Shown here piece by piece: positions 40,980-49,278 of a DNA stretch of 64,000 nucleotides. Position 1 is the first letter of the stretch. Every line of letters begins with the position of its first letter. The stretch comes from Mycoavidus cysteinexigens. Lineage in GTDB: Bacteria > Pseudomonadota > Gammaproteobacteria > Burkholderiales > Burkholderiaceae. Location of the stretch: positions 2,108,001 to 2,172,000 of the forward strand of contig NZ_AP018150.1 of NCBI RefSeq assembly GCF_003966915.1, read 5' to 3'. A program made the translations under genes and the position numbers. Below the pieces are notes generated by a model. The model did no database searches and had not been told where the DNA came from. It was given only the letters and a program-made list of their open reading frames with translations.

Positions 40980-42275
40980 ATGAATCTGATCATCCAGTTT
41001 ATTCTTAGAACGGTAACCATAGGCTGCTTGTTTGCAGCCACAACTGCCGCGCACGCACAACTGAATATTGATATTGCTGGCGTTGGCTCAAATTTCTTGC
41101 CAATTGCCATCGCAAATTTTCGCGATGAAGGCGCGGCGCCTCAGCAAGTTAGCGAAATTATTCGTGCTGATTTAGCCCGTAGCGGCCGGTTTACTAACCT
41201 CAATGCGGGCCTAACGCCGATCTCTGAAACCAACGCCGTGGACTTAAACAGTTGGCGCGCAAAAGGCGCTGACGCCCTTGTGACCGGTAGCGTTACCCAC
41301 TTAGCCAATGGTCAGTATGAGGTGCGCTTTCGACTCTACGATACAGTCAAACAACAAGATCTCAGCGGGCTCTCCCTCGTTAGCCCAGCCAGCGAGCTAC
41401 GCTTAAGCGCGCATAAAATCGCCGACTATATCTACCAGAAATTACTGGGTGAACGCGGAATTTTTGCAACTCGTATCTCCTATGTCACGCGCACGAGCGG
41501 CCGTTATCAACTCCAACGCGCCGACTCAGATGGGCAAAACGCGCGCACCGTTCTGACCAGCTCCGAACCGATTATTTCGCCAGCCTGGTCGCCTAATGGC
41601 ACAAAAGTTGCTTACGTGTCATTTGAACGCAAAAAACCTGTCATCTATGTCCAGGATTTAGTTTCAGAACAGCGTATCGTCGCCTCAAATCAAAAAGGGA
41701 ATAATAGCGCGCCCGCTTGGTCACCCGATGGTAATCAGCTTGCCGTTGCCCTTTCCTTGACTGGCAACACGCAAATTTACCTGATCAACGCCAATGGCAG
41801 CGGTTTACGCCGTCTCTCAAACAGCCACAGCATCGATACTGAACCACGCTTTTCTCCAGATGGGCAATATATTTATTTCACCAGTGATCGTGGCGGCGCG
41901 CCACAAATCTACCGCATGTCGATCCATGGCGAAGCCAATACCGGCGCTGCCCAGCGCATGACTTTCAAAGGCAGTGAAAACACCAGCCCACGCCTGAGCC
42001 CAGATGGCAAACTACTGGCGTACATTTCACGCGTAAACGGCGCGCTCAAACTGTATATACAAGAGCTCAGCACAGGCGAGACGATTGCCCTAACCGACAC
42101 CCACTATGATGAATCTCCTAGCTTCTCGGCTAACAGTAAATATATTCTGTATGCAACCCGTGTAGAGCAACGTGGCGTACTCGCTGCGGTCTCTACTGAC
42201 GGCCGCACACGTCAAATCCTATCGATTAAAGACGGCGATATACGCGAGCCTTCTTGGGGGCCTTTTACTCAATAA
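40980..42275 (+). CDS. tolB: Tol-Pal system periplasmic protein TolB
   Basis: A periplasmic beta-propeller that binds Pal and TolA. A signal peptide (cleavage near AHA-Q) leads to an N-terminal alpha/beta domain and six WD-like blades with repeated SPDG motifs ([30 protein letters not shown]). ATG 40980 (MNLIIQ) gives 431 residues; the upstream extension to 40911 lacks family similarity. Pal follows after 131 bases. Confidence 0.94.
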   Translation: MNLIIQFILRTVTIGCLFAATTAAHAQLNIDIAGVGSNFLPIAIANFRDEGAAPQQVSEIIRADLARSGRFTNLNAGLTPISETNAVDLNSWRAKGADALVTGSVTHLANGQYEVRFRLYDTVKQQDLSGLSLVSPASELRLSAHKIADYIYQKLLGERGIFATRISYVTRTSGRYQLQRADSDGQNARTVLTSSEPIISPAWSPNGTKVAYVSFERKKPVIYVQDLVSEQRIVASNQKGNNSAPAWSPDGNQLAVALSLTGNTQIYLINANGSGLRRLSNSHSIDTEPRFSPDGQYIYFTSDRGGAPQIYRMSIHGEANTGAAQRMTFKGSENTSPRLSPDGKLLAYISRVNGALKLYIQELSTGETIALTDTHYDESPSFSANSKYILYATRVEQRGVLAAVSTDGRTRQILSIKDGDIREPSWGPFTQ

Positions 42276-42406
42276 TTGACAAACGCAAAGATAAAAAAAT
42301 AAGGGGCGGTTATAGTGTGAACGAGCGTTCTTGCGTCACACAGCACACCGATTTAGGCCAAAAACGCAGCACGAATTATTTTTGTTAAACCTTTAGGAGT
42401 TAAAAA

Positions 42407-42925
42407 ATGACGTCAAAGCTTCGTCTAGTTTTCGCCACTCTTCTCATCGGCGCACTCGCTGCCTGTCAATCAGGCGTGAAGCTCGACCCCAATGCAGGGG
42501 CTGGAAATAACCCCGACGCGACCGGTACACAAACCCAACCAGCCGACACAACGCAAACCACGATCGATCCACTGAGCGATCCCAACAACCCGTTGGCAAA
42601 GCGCAGCGTCTATTTTGAGCTTGATAGCTACATCGTCAATGACGAACACCAACAACTGTTGCAACAACATGCGCAATATCTGAAGAGCCACCCACAGCAG
42701 CGCATTCTGATCCAAGGCAATACCGACGAACGCGGCACCAGTGAATATAATCTCGCGCTCGGCCAAAAGCGTGCAGAAGCCGTACGTCGTACTTTATCTT
42801 TGATGGGAGTGTCGGACACTCAAATGGAAGCCGTCAGCCTAGGTAAAGAAAAACCCCTAGCGATTGAACATAACGAAACTTCCTGGGCCCAAAATCGTCG
42901 CGCAGATCTCGTTTATCAACCCTAA
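42407..42925 (+). CDS. pal: Peptidoglycan-associated lipoprotein
   Basis: An outer membrane lipoprotein with lipobox LAAC (Cys20), a Thr/Gln-rich linker and an OmpA-like peptidoglycan-binding domain: VYFELDSYIVND, IQGNTDERGTSEYNLALGQKRAE and QNRRADLVY. 172 residues. An AGGAGT ribosome binding site lies seven bases upstream. cpoB follows within 10 bases. Confidence 0.95.
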   Translation: MTSKLRLVFATLLIGALAACQSGVKLDPNAGAGNNPDATGTQTQPADTTQTTIDPLSDPNNPLAKRSVYFELDSYIVNDEHQQLLQQHAQYLKSHPQQRILIQGNTDERGTSEYNLALGQKRAEAVRRTLSLMGVSDTQMEAVSLGKEKPLAIEHNETSWAQNRRADLVYQP

Positions 42926-42934
42926 TTGCCAACC

Positions 42935-43741
42935 ATGACCCGCCTATCTCTATCTTCCTACTTTGATTGCGCTAGGCTACGCAGCGCGCTCGCTACCATA
43001 GCCATCAGTGCGCTGCTACTTAACGCAATAACGCCAGCGCAGGCTGGTCTATTTGACGATGATGAAGCACGTCGGGCCGTGCTCGATTTACGCACACGAA
43101 CCGATAACTTGGCCGACCAATTATCTGCTGCGCAACGCACCATTCTCAATCAAGCAAACCAACTCGAACAACTTCAACAACAAGTTGCAACTTTACGCGG
43201 CCAAAACGAAATACTAGTTAACCAGCTAGTCGATATGCAAAAAGCCAAGAAAGATTTTTACACCGATCTCGACGGGCGTTTGAAGAGAGTTGAGCCGCAA
43301 CAGCAACAACAGCCAGAACAGCAGCCACAACAACCTGCTAATGGCGTGCCAGATGCAGCAGCGCAACTTAGCGAGGCAAATGCCTTTAAAGCAGCGTTAG
43401 CGCAATTTCAAAAAGGCGATTTTGCCCGCGCTGCAAACGCATTCAAAAGCTTCCTCTGGAAATATCCAAAAAGCGCATACCAACCCACCGCGCGCTACTG
43501 GCTTGGCAATGCTTTCTATGCACTCCGTGATTACAAGCGCTCGACCGAGATGCTGCAGAGTGTCGTCAAAGAATACCCAACCCATCCGCGCGCACCAGAT
43601 GCTTTATTTTCAATTGCACAAAATCAACTTGAACAAGGGAAAAAAAGCATGGCGCGCAACACTTTAAGGCAAGTGATCGCACAATACGGCACAAGCGAAG
43701 CGGCTAAGAATGCGCGAACTAAGCTAACGCAAATACATTAA
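42935..43741 (+). CDS. cpoB: Cell division coordinator CpoB (YbgF)
   Basis: A periplasmic protein that links peptidoglycan synthesis with Tol-mediated constriction. Signal peptide to about ITPAQA, trimerising coiled coil around residues 45-115, a Gln/Pro linker and C-terminal TPRs (FKSFLWKYPKSAYQPTARYW, LQSVVKEYPTHPRAPDALFS). ATG 42935 is preferred to a TTG at 42926. 268 residues. It ends the Tol-Pal operon. Confidence 0.93.
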   Translation: MTRLSLSSYFDCARLRSALATIAISALLLNAITPAQAGLFDDDEARRAVLDLRTRTDNLADQLSAAQRTILNQANQLEQLQQQVATLRGQNEILVNQLVDMQKAKKDFYTDLDGRLKRVEPQQQQQPEQQPQQPANGVPDAAAQLSEANAFKAALAQFQKGDFARAANAFKSFLWKYPKSAYQPTARYWLGNAFYALRDYKRSTEMLQSVVKEYPTHPRAPDALFSIAQNQLEQGKKSMARNTLRQVIAQYGTSEAAKNARTKLTQIH

Positions 43742-43754
43742 AATTGAATTTTGA

Positions 43755-43784
43755 TTGACAGACTTTAGTATTCATTAATATAAT
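43755..43784 (+). promoter_or_regulatory. Consensus sigma-70 promoter for tRNA-Lys
   Basis: TTGACA (43755-43760) and TATAAT (43779-43784) are both perfect consensus boxes, separated by 18 bases, 13 bases before the tRNA 5' end. This implies strong constitutive transcription of the tRNA, possibly extending toward the integrase region. Confidence 0.85.
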
Positions 43785-43797
43785 TCCGCTCTTCTTT

Positions 43798-43873
43798 GGG
43801 TCGTTAGCTCAGCTGGTAGAGCAGCGGACTTTTAATCCGTTGGTCGCTGGTTCGAACCCAGCACGGCCTACCA
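43798..43873 (+). tRNA. tRNA-Lys (anticodon UUU)
   Basis: The 76-base gene folds as a complete cloverleaf: acceptor GGGTCGT pairs with ACGGCCT (one G-U at position 1-72 and one U-G), D arm with AGCTCAGCTGGTAGAGC, anticodon loop CTTTTAA reading UUU, T arm GCTGG-TTCGAAC-CCAGC, and encoded CCA. The 3' end is followed 84 bases later by a convergent tyrosine integrase stop, the usual layout of a tRNA attachment site. Confidence 0.97.
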
Positions 43874-43922
43874 ATGAATATAAAGGGTTACGCAAATTCT
43901 TAGGTCTTAGGTAATTTGAGTT

Positions 43923-43941
43923 TGTGTAATTCCTGTGTAAT
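43923..43941. repeat. Direct repeat TGTGTAAT, possible integrase arm sites
   Basis: TGTGTAAT occurs at 43923-43930 and again at 43934-43941, 11 bases apart, between the tRNA 3' end and the integrase gene. Short helically phased direct repeats here are typical of arm-type integrase binding sites. The function is inferred from position. Confidence 0.45.
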
Positions 43942-43957
43942 CGTGCCAGCAAAATAG

Positions 43958-45169
43958 CTAGGCAATCATCATCCTCTGCTCAAATTTTTCCATTGCCTCC
44001 TGAATGTGTTGTCCGTTCTGGTGCGCATACCGCTCAACCATTGCCAATGTTTTATGTCCACTGATTCGTTTGACAGTGGGCAAGTCTATACCCGCCTGAA
44101 CCAGGTGTGTAATGCCTGTATGGCGCAGCGTATGACGCACCACATTATTAGGATCAAGACCGGCAGCAATCACAGCCTTAATAAAAGGCTTGCGAATATC
44201 GACGGTATGGCCCGACTTTGCCGCAGGTGATGGAAATAGCCAAGGCGTGCCAGGCTGGAGTGCTGCTACGTAGCCTGCTAAAAAACGGGCTAAATGAGCT
44301 GTAATAGGCTGCTCGCGTCTGCCGGCCTTCGCTTGAGGAATCCAAATTCTAAGCTTTTCGACATCAATATTTTCACGGCGAATAGCTAAAACCTCTGACA
44401 GGCGCATCGTTGTTCCCAGAGCAGTCACAATAAACGGATAAAGCTGCGGATTGTTCGATGCTTTAGCGGCTTCAATGAGTTTGGCGACCTGCTCTACTGT
44501 CAAATAATGAATACGGCCATCGCCTTCCTTATAGCGCTTGATTTTTGCTGGCTGGCACTGAATCCATCCCCATTCAAGCGCTTTGTTGAACAGGTGGGAT
44601 AAGACAGCAAGTTCACGGTTAATGGTGCCAGGTTTCGCTTGACTTGATTGCGCGCAAGGTAAGATGCCTACCTCTTTGGTTCGCTTGCTAACTCTATCTC
44701 CACCTCTTAAAGAAGGCTCCTGGTGGCGCTGCTTCTTATAACGTTCAATGTCAAAGCCGGTGATTTTTGACAGTGGCGTATTTCCGAAAAACGGTACCAA
44801 ATGCCTTTCGAGCCGCGCTTTTTTCATTTTTAAATCTCTACCCCCTTCAAGCTCGAGCTTATGCAGATATTTCGCTGCCGCATCTCGAAATGACAGAGCA
44901 ATCTTGCGCCCTTTGGGCAGAGATAACCGATCATGTTTAGCATCGGTACGAATTTGGGCGATAAATGCTTCAGCCTGTGTTCGGGTGGTGCCGTCCGATT
45001 CACGACCGACCACGCGATGAATGCGTTGACCGTTCACCATAATGTTGACGGTAAAAATACCATCGCCCTCTGCGGTACGCTCAAAGCGAATACCTTGTTC
45101 AGTAAGTGTTTCGCCCGACGTAAGCTTCCGCATGTTGGGACGGGTGAGTTTATTAAATGTTTTTGCCAT
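43958..45169 (-). CDS. Tyrosine-type site-specific integrase
   Basis: A 403-residue phage-type integrase. It has an N-terminal arm-binding region, a SAM-like core-binding domain (FRDAAAKYLHKLELEGG... to GTINRELAVLSHLFNKAL) and a C-terminal catalytic domain. The catalytic residues are visible: Arg in TTMRLSEVL, Lys in QAKAGRREQP, RHTLRHTG, HKTLAMVERYAH with nucleophile Tyr. ATG 45169 with GAGG upstream is preferred to TTG 45181, which overlaps the neighbour. It points toward tRNA-Lys, its presumed attB. Confidence 0.92.
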   Translation of the reverse strand: MAKTFNKLTRPNMRKLTSGETLTEQGIRFERTAEGDGIFTVNIMVNGQRIHRVVGRESDGTTRTQAEAFIAQIRTDAKHDRLSLPKGRKIALSFRDAAAKYLHKLELEGGRDLKMKKARLERHLVPFFGNTPLSKITGFDIERYKKQRHQEPSLRGGDRVSKRTKEVGILPCAQSSQAKPGTINRELAVLSHLFNKALEWGWIQCQPAKIKRYKEGDGRIHYLTVEQVAKLIEAAKASNNPQLYPFIVTALGTTMRLSEVLAIRRENIDVEKLRIWIPQAKAGRREQPITAHLARFLAGYVAALQPGTPWLFPSPAAKSGHTVDIRKPFIKAVIAAGLDPNNVVRHTLRHTGITHLVQAGIDLPTVKRISGHKTLAMVERYAHQNGQHIQEAMEKFEQRMMIA

Positions 45170-45177
45170 AACCCGCC

Positions 45178-45756
45178 TCAAAAAGGGACGTCATCCTCTG
45201 GACCAAAAAATCCTATATCATCAACAACACAGGGATTGGAATTGGGATTGGGATTGAAGCGCTCCCACTCGGGCAAAACAGACCGATCCCTCTCTCCTCG
45301 AGCCACGGAGAAAAATATAGGCCAATGATCCCTGAGTAAGTCATAATCTAAACTCTTCTCTTCTATCCGCCATATCCATTCTTTATTTAGCCCGGTATAC
45401 GCGCCATACCATAGCGCCCCATTTTCTCGAATTAATTTCCACACAATTTGCTCTTCATGTGTCATCAAATCTGGAAAATATAGTCCTAATTTGATAAAGC
45501 GCACTTCTTCATCTACGTCCCATAATTTATGCATTGAATCTACCATGGTCACGCCTTTGCTATGTTCAGAAGGCTCCTCTAGATAAAATTTTTCTAACTC
45601 TTTCTGAATAGTCCACTCGATAAAACTGGAAAGGGTACGACGCTGTCTACGGGCAGCTAGTTCAGCAAAGTAACGTAGCTTGGGTTCGAGTCGCACCGTC
45701 ACAGTTTCTGAGCGAGAGGTTTTAGCTCCGCCGATCTTTCGTTTTTGTAGCTCCAT
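45178..45756 (-). CDS. Ribbon-helix-helix DNA-binding protein upstream of the integrase
   Basis: A 192-residue protein without a known name. Its N-terminus (ETVTVRLEPKLRYFAELAARR...LSSFIEWTIQKEL) has the strand-helix-helix pattern of RHH repressors. The C-terminal half is Trp-rich, and the tail contains NPNPNSNP followed by an acidic end. Its stop lies 8 bases before the integrase ATG, so both are probably one transcript. The phased TTCTA repeats just upstream are its likely operator, which would make it the switch controlling integrase and the divergent replication genes. Confidence 0.72.
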   Translation of the reverse strand: MELQKRKIGGAKTSRSETVTVRLEPKLRYFAELAARRQRRTLSSFIEWTIQKELEKFYLEEPSEHSKGVTMVDSMHKLWDVDEEVRFIKLGLYFPDLMTHEEQIVWKLIRENGALWYGAYTGLNKEWIWRIEEKSLDYDLLRDHWPIFFSVARGERDRSVLPEWERFNPNPNSNPCVVDDIGFFGPEDDVPF

Positions 45757-45790
45757 TTATTTGTCCTTTCCTTTGTCCTTCACGCCACAG

Positions 45791-45866
45791 GTTCTACAAC
45801 ATTCTATTTTTGTAGTTTAAACGATTTTGTGTTCTATTACAACACATAGGTTCTATGTTGAATCTA
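45791..45866. promoter_or_regulatory. Phased NTTCTA repeats in the divergent control region
   Basis: GTTCTA occurs at 45791, 45831 and 45850, with ATTCTA at 45801 and AATCTA at 45861. The intervals are 10, 30, 19 and 11 bases, close to whole helical turns, so all face the same side of DNA. They lie between the divergent RHH gene and the AlpA-like gene, which suggests an operator for one of these proteins. Confidence 0.5.
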
Positions 45867-45917
45867 TTTTTTCAATTATCATTCTCGTGTTTTCTTAAAC
45901 TATAAAAAGGTCTAGTG

Positions 45918-46157
45918 ATGTCTGATACGTTACGCTTCTCCCAAGTTGAAGTTCTACCTGATGGTCGAATGGATCGTAAAAACGCTGCTGCATATATTGG
46001 TTTATCGATTAAAACGCTGGCGATGAAAGCCTCGGCTGGCACTGGCCCGAAATTTGTCAAGCTGGGGAAAGTTTGGTACTGGAAACAAGACATAGATGCG
46101 TGGTTAAGCGCTGGCGGAGTACTCAGCACAGCACAAAAAAGCGTTCAACGGTCTTAG
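45918..46157 (+). CDS. AlpA/excisionase-like DNA-binding protein
   Basis: A 79-residue winged HTH protein: RMDRKNAAAYIGLSIKTLAMKASAGTGPKFVKLGKVWYWKQDIDAWL is the MerR/excisionase-type helix-turn-helix with its wing. Such proteins control integrase or act as directionality factors in satellites and islands. ATG 45918 follows GTG 45915. It is the first gene of the rightward replication operon. Confidence 0.82.
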   Translation: MSDTLRFSQVEVLPDGRMDRKNAAAYIGLSIKTLAMKASAGTGPKFVKLGKVWYWKQDIDAWLSAGGVLSTAQKSVQRS

Positions 46158-46172
46158 CCTAAGGAGTCAATC

Positions 46173-46520
46173 ATGAATCGTGCACACGCTGTGCAGAGAG
46201 TTGCTCCCATTAGTAAGCTTTGGCATCATGCCTCTTTTGCGCAACGAAGTGCCTTTCGACGCGAGCGGCTGCCATCACCCGCAGAGTATTTCTGCGCGCA
46301 AGGGTTGAAGCTCTTCGGCGGTGGTGAATGGAAAACTGCACTATGTCCTTTCCACGCTGATACCAAACCTTCGTTACGTGTCAGGCTAGATAGTGGCGGC
46401 TTTCGCTGCATGGCCTGTGGCGCACATGGCGGCGATGTATTGTCTTTTCATCGGCAACGGTATGGATTGGGCTTTGCGGTGGCAGCTAAAGCTCTAGGTG
46501 CTTGGGAAAGTCAGCCATGA
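46173..46520 (+). CDS. CHC2 zinc-finger primase-like protein
   Basis: A 115-residue protein with the DnaG-type zinc finger: CPFHADTKPSLRV then FRCMACGAHGGDVLSF supply Cys-His-Cys-Cys ligands. It is only the DNA-binding part of a primase; the next gene supplies Toprim and ATPase domains. ATGA overlap with that gene indicates coupling, so the two probably form a split primase-helicase for element replication. Confidence 0.86.
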   Translation: MNRAHAVQRVAPISKLWHHASFAQRSAFRRERLPSPAEYFCAQGLKLFGGGEWKTALCPFHADTKPSLRVRLDSGGFRCMACGAHGGDVLSFHRQRYGLGFAVAAKALGAWESQP

Positions 46521-48883
46521 TTCCCATGCACAACACGCCTGAGCACGCCGCACAGCGATTTGCTGCATCAATGTTGTGCAACGGTTATCAATTGGAAGCC
46601 TTGCACTCTTACACTGACGTCAATGGTCAGCCTTGCTATTGGCGTATCCGTGCTAAACACCCTAACACGGGGGATAAGTGGATTCGGCCGATGAAATTAA
46701 ATGGCCGAAGCTTTACGTTAGGCGAACCCAATTTTCCTAAAGGTAAGCCGCTGTATCGACTGCATGATTTAGCCGCGCGGCCTGATGAACCCGTTATTGT
46801 TGTAGAGGGAGAAATGTGTGCGGATAGATTGGCGCAAATCAGTGTGCTTGCAACCACCAGCGGCGGGGCAGGTTCTGCTGAAAAAGCAGACTGGCAAGTA
46901 TTAGCCAAGCGATCGGTAACGATCTGGCCTGACCATGATGAAGCGGGAAAACAGTATGCCGATACGGTAAAAACCGCTTTATTAGCGCTAGGCTGCACAG
47001 TGCGTGTTATTGATATCACCGCATTGAGACTCGCGCCAAAAGCGGATGCTGTCGATTGGCTCAATGCCAACCCGCAGGCTACCGCCGCCCAAGTATTGGC
47101 GCTAGCTTGCACAGAACCCTCATGCAGTAAGTCGCTAGTCGACAAAACCGATGTCCCTTCGGCTGACTTAGCCCATACGACTAAATGCGCTTACAGCAAT
47201 GGGCGCTTTGAGTTATCAGAACACGGCGTACTCTTCATCGGCACCGATAAAGATGGCCGCGAGAAAGCGCCGCTGTGGTTGTGCTCCCCTTTGTATGTGG
47301 TAGCAAAAACGCGGGATGCCAAAAGCGGTGAATGGGGGCGGTTGCTGGCCTGGCAAGATGACGACGGCGTACGACATCAATGGGCTATGCCTCTTGAAAT
47401 GTTAGAAGGTGACGGCCTGGATGTGCGCCGTGAATTAGCTCGCCGAGGATTGCAGTTATCTCCAAATAAAGCAGTACGTGACTTGATCGCAGCTTATCTA
47501 AAAGTGTGGTCAGTAGAAACGCGAGCGCGTTGTGTGGATCGCCTTGGCTGGCACGAAAATGTTTACCTGACGCCCTCTTATACGATTGGAGAGGCCGAAG
47601 AGCATGTGGTCTTTCAGAATACGCACGCGATCGAACCCGCATTGGCGGCCTTAGGTACGGCCGAGGAATGGCGCGAGGGAGTAGCATCTTTGGCCCTAGG
47701 AAATAATAGATTAGTGTTTGCCTTATCCGTCGCTTTTGCAGGTACCTTGGCGCATCTCGTCGATGAAGACTCTGGCGGCTTTCATTTACGCGGCCTATCC
47801 TCCTCAGGAAAATCAACCGCTTTAAAAATGGCGGCTTCTGTGTGGGGCAAGCCATCGACGTATGTAAGGCTGTGGCGAGCCACCGCAAACGGTTTAGAAG
47901 GTCTCGCCGCCTTGCATAACGATAATCTGCTGATTCTCGATGAGCTTAGCCAAATTGACCCTAAAGAAGCTGGACAAGCCGCTTATTTACTCGCCAATGG
48001 GCAAGGCAAAGCGCGCGCGGCGCGCAATGGCACAGCACGAGCGGCGCAGCGTTGGCGTTTAATGTTTTTAAGTGCTGGAGAAGAGTCTCTCAGTGCCTTA
48101 ATGGCCCGCGCCGGAAAGAAAACCAATGCTGGACAAGAAATTCGCCTAGCCGATCTAGAAATTGATGCAGGTGCAGGGATGGGGGCATTCGAGCAACTTC
48201 ATCATTACGATACGCCAGGCGCGTTGGCTTTGGCAATCAAGGAAGCGACTGCGAAACTGTATGGCGAGGTAGGATTGGCATGGCTTAAACGAATCGTGAG
48301 TGATCAACTTTCGCTCACCCGTTTTATCCGCGATGGGATCCAGCAATTTATGTCAGAAGTTTTGCCAGCCCAGGCAGTTGGACAAATAGAGCGCGTGGCT
48401 CGACGATTTGCTTTAGTGGCGATAGCGGGTGAGCTAGCCAGCCACTATGGCCTAACTGGCTGGCCTGAGCATGAGGCAGGGCGCGCAGCCAAGACTTGCT
48501 TTATGACTTGGTTTGCAGCCTTTGGCGCGATAGGCAACCGAGAAGAAAGTACCTTGTTAGCGCAAATCCGCGCTTTCTTTGAAGCGCATGGCGGCAGTCG
48601 TTTTGAAGATGTAAATGCGCTTAGCGAACAACGTATTTTCCAACGCGCTGGATTTTGTCGTGCTCGTGCGAAAGGAGGACGGGAGTTTTTAGTCTTGCCT
48701 GAAGTGTTTAAACGCGAGTTATGTGCTGGGTATGATCTTAAGATAGCTGAACGCATTCTGCTTGCACGAGGTTGGCTTGCACCAGGCGGAGATCGAACCA
48801 CACAAAAACTTAGATTGCCAGGCATTGAAACCCCTACGCGAGTGTATGTCTTCACCTCTAATATGTGGGAGGCGGAAGAATGA
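46517..48883 (+). CDS. Toprim/DUF927 replicative ATPase of the integrated element
   Basis: A 788-residue primase-helicase-type protein. The N-terminal Toprim domain carries VIVVEGEMCADRLA and WPDHDEAGK, the acidic metal residues of primases. The central to C-terminal DUF927 ATPase has Walker A GLSSSGKSTAL and Walker B NLLILDELSQ, followed by arginine-finger-like RAARNGTARAAQRW. I chose ATG 46517 (ATGA overlap). DUF927 proteins are typical of phage satellites and integrative elements. The adjacent iteron array is its plausible binding site. Confidence 0.88.
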   Translation: MIPMHNTPEHAAQRFAASMLCNGYQLEALHSYTDVNGQPCYWRIRAKHPNTGDKWIRPMKLNGRSFTLGEPNFPKGKPLYRLHDLAARPDEPVIVVEGEMCADRLAQISVLATTSGGAGSAEKADWQVLAKRSVTIWPDHDEAGKQYADTVKTALLALGCTVRVIDITALRLAPKADAVDWLNANPQATAAQVLALACTEPSCSKSLVDKTDVPSADLAHTTKCAYSNGRFELSEHGVLFIGTDKDGREKAPLWLCSPLYVVAKTRDAKSGEWGRLLAWQDDDGVRHQWAMPLEMLEGDGLDVRRELARRGLQLSPNKAVRDLIAAYLKVWSVETRARCVDRLGWHENVYLTPSYTIGEAEEHVVFQNTHAIEPALAALGTAEEWREGVASLALGNNRLVFALSVAFAGTLAHLVDEDSGGFHLRGLSSSGKSTALKMAASVWGKPSTYVRLWRATANGLEGLAALHNDNLLILDELSQIDPKEAGQAAYLLANGQGKARAARNGTARAAQRWRLMFLSAGEESLSALMARAGKKTNAGQEIRLADLEIDAGAGMGAFEQLHHYDTPGALALAIKEATAKLYGEVGLAWLKRIVSDQLSLTRFIRDGIQQFMSEVLPAQAVGQIERVARRFALVAIAGELASHYGLTGWPEHEAGRAAKTCFMTWFAAFGAIGNREESTLLAQIRAFFEAHGGSRFEDVNALSEQRIFQRAGFCRARAKGGREFLVLPEVFKRELCAGYDLKIAERILLARGWLAPGGDRTTQKLRLPGIETPTRVYVFTSNMWEAEE

Positions 48884-49278
48884 AGCTAAATTTTACTTGG
48901 CTCTCGCAATCGATCGAAATCAGCGGGGGACAGCTGGGGACATCGGGGACAGCGAGTATTCGTCAGGGTTTAGGCTGTCCCCAGTTATCCAAAAACAGTG
49001 GGGACAGTTGGGGACAAACCCAATCGACTGAGAAAAATGTATTACAACGCTCCCCGATTTTGTCCCCAGTGTCCCCAGAACTAAAAAACGGCTGGGGACA
49101 AGATAAAGCCAGTGTGGATAAGGCTGTCCCCATCGTCCCCGATGTCCCCACGCAAAAAAGCATGAATGAAATTGACCGGGAGGCATTTGAGGAGCGAGCA
49201 GCGATCATGGAATTTGATGGTGAATTATCTCGTGCCGAAGCTGAACGGCTGGCGATTAAATCATTGGAGGAGGTATGA
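48880..49278 (+). CDS. Small protein gene with an iteron array inside it
   Basis: A 132-residue frame linked by ATGA to the DUF927 gene before it and to the next gene after it, so it is almost surely translated. Residues about 15-90 are low-complexity Gly/Ser/Pro/Gln, because the DNA there is the GGGGACA array. The last 40 residues (EIDREAFEERAAIMEFDGEL... AEAERLAIKSL) are a compact acidic helical module that I recall at the ends of phage and island replication proteins. It may have been fused to the origin by chance. Confidence 0.65.
   Translation: MKLNFTWLSQSIEISGGQLGTSGTASIRQGLGCPQLSKNSGDSWGQTQSTEKNVLQRSPILSPVSPELKNGWGQDKASVDKAVPIVPDVPTQKSMNEIDREAFEERAAIMEFDGELSRAEAERLAIKSLEEV
48926..49149. 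repeat. Dyad-symmetric GGGGACA iteron array with DnaA boxes, candidate replication origin
   Basis: Eleven exact copies of GGGGACA (either strand) plus one CGTCCCC variant start at 48926, 48936, 48945, 48976(-), 49000, 49010, 49061(-), 49070(-), 49094, 49125(-), 49134(-, variant) and 49143(-). Spacings are 10, 9, 31, 24, 10, 51, 9, 24, 31, 9, 9. Order, orientation and spacing are mirror-symmetric about 49037 to within 2 bases. A perfect DnaA box TTATCCACA lies at 49121-49113 (minus) and TTATCCAAA at 48985-48993, at near-mirror positions. This strongly resembles a satellite or plasmid origin. Confidence 0.75.

Noticed and set aside
42276-42316. TTGACA ... TATAGT before pal as a promoter
   Set aside because: The boxes are 29 bases apart, too far for sigma-70.
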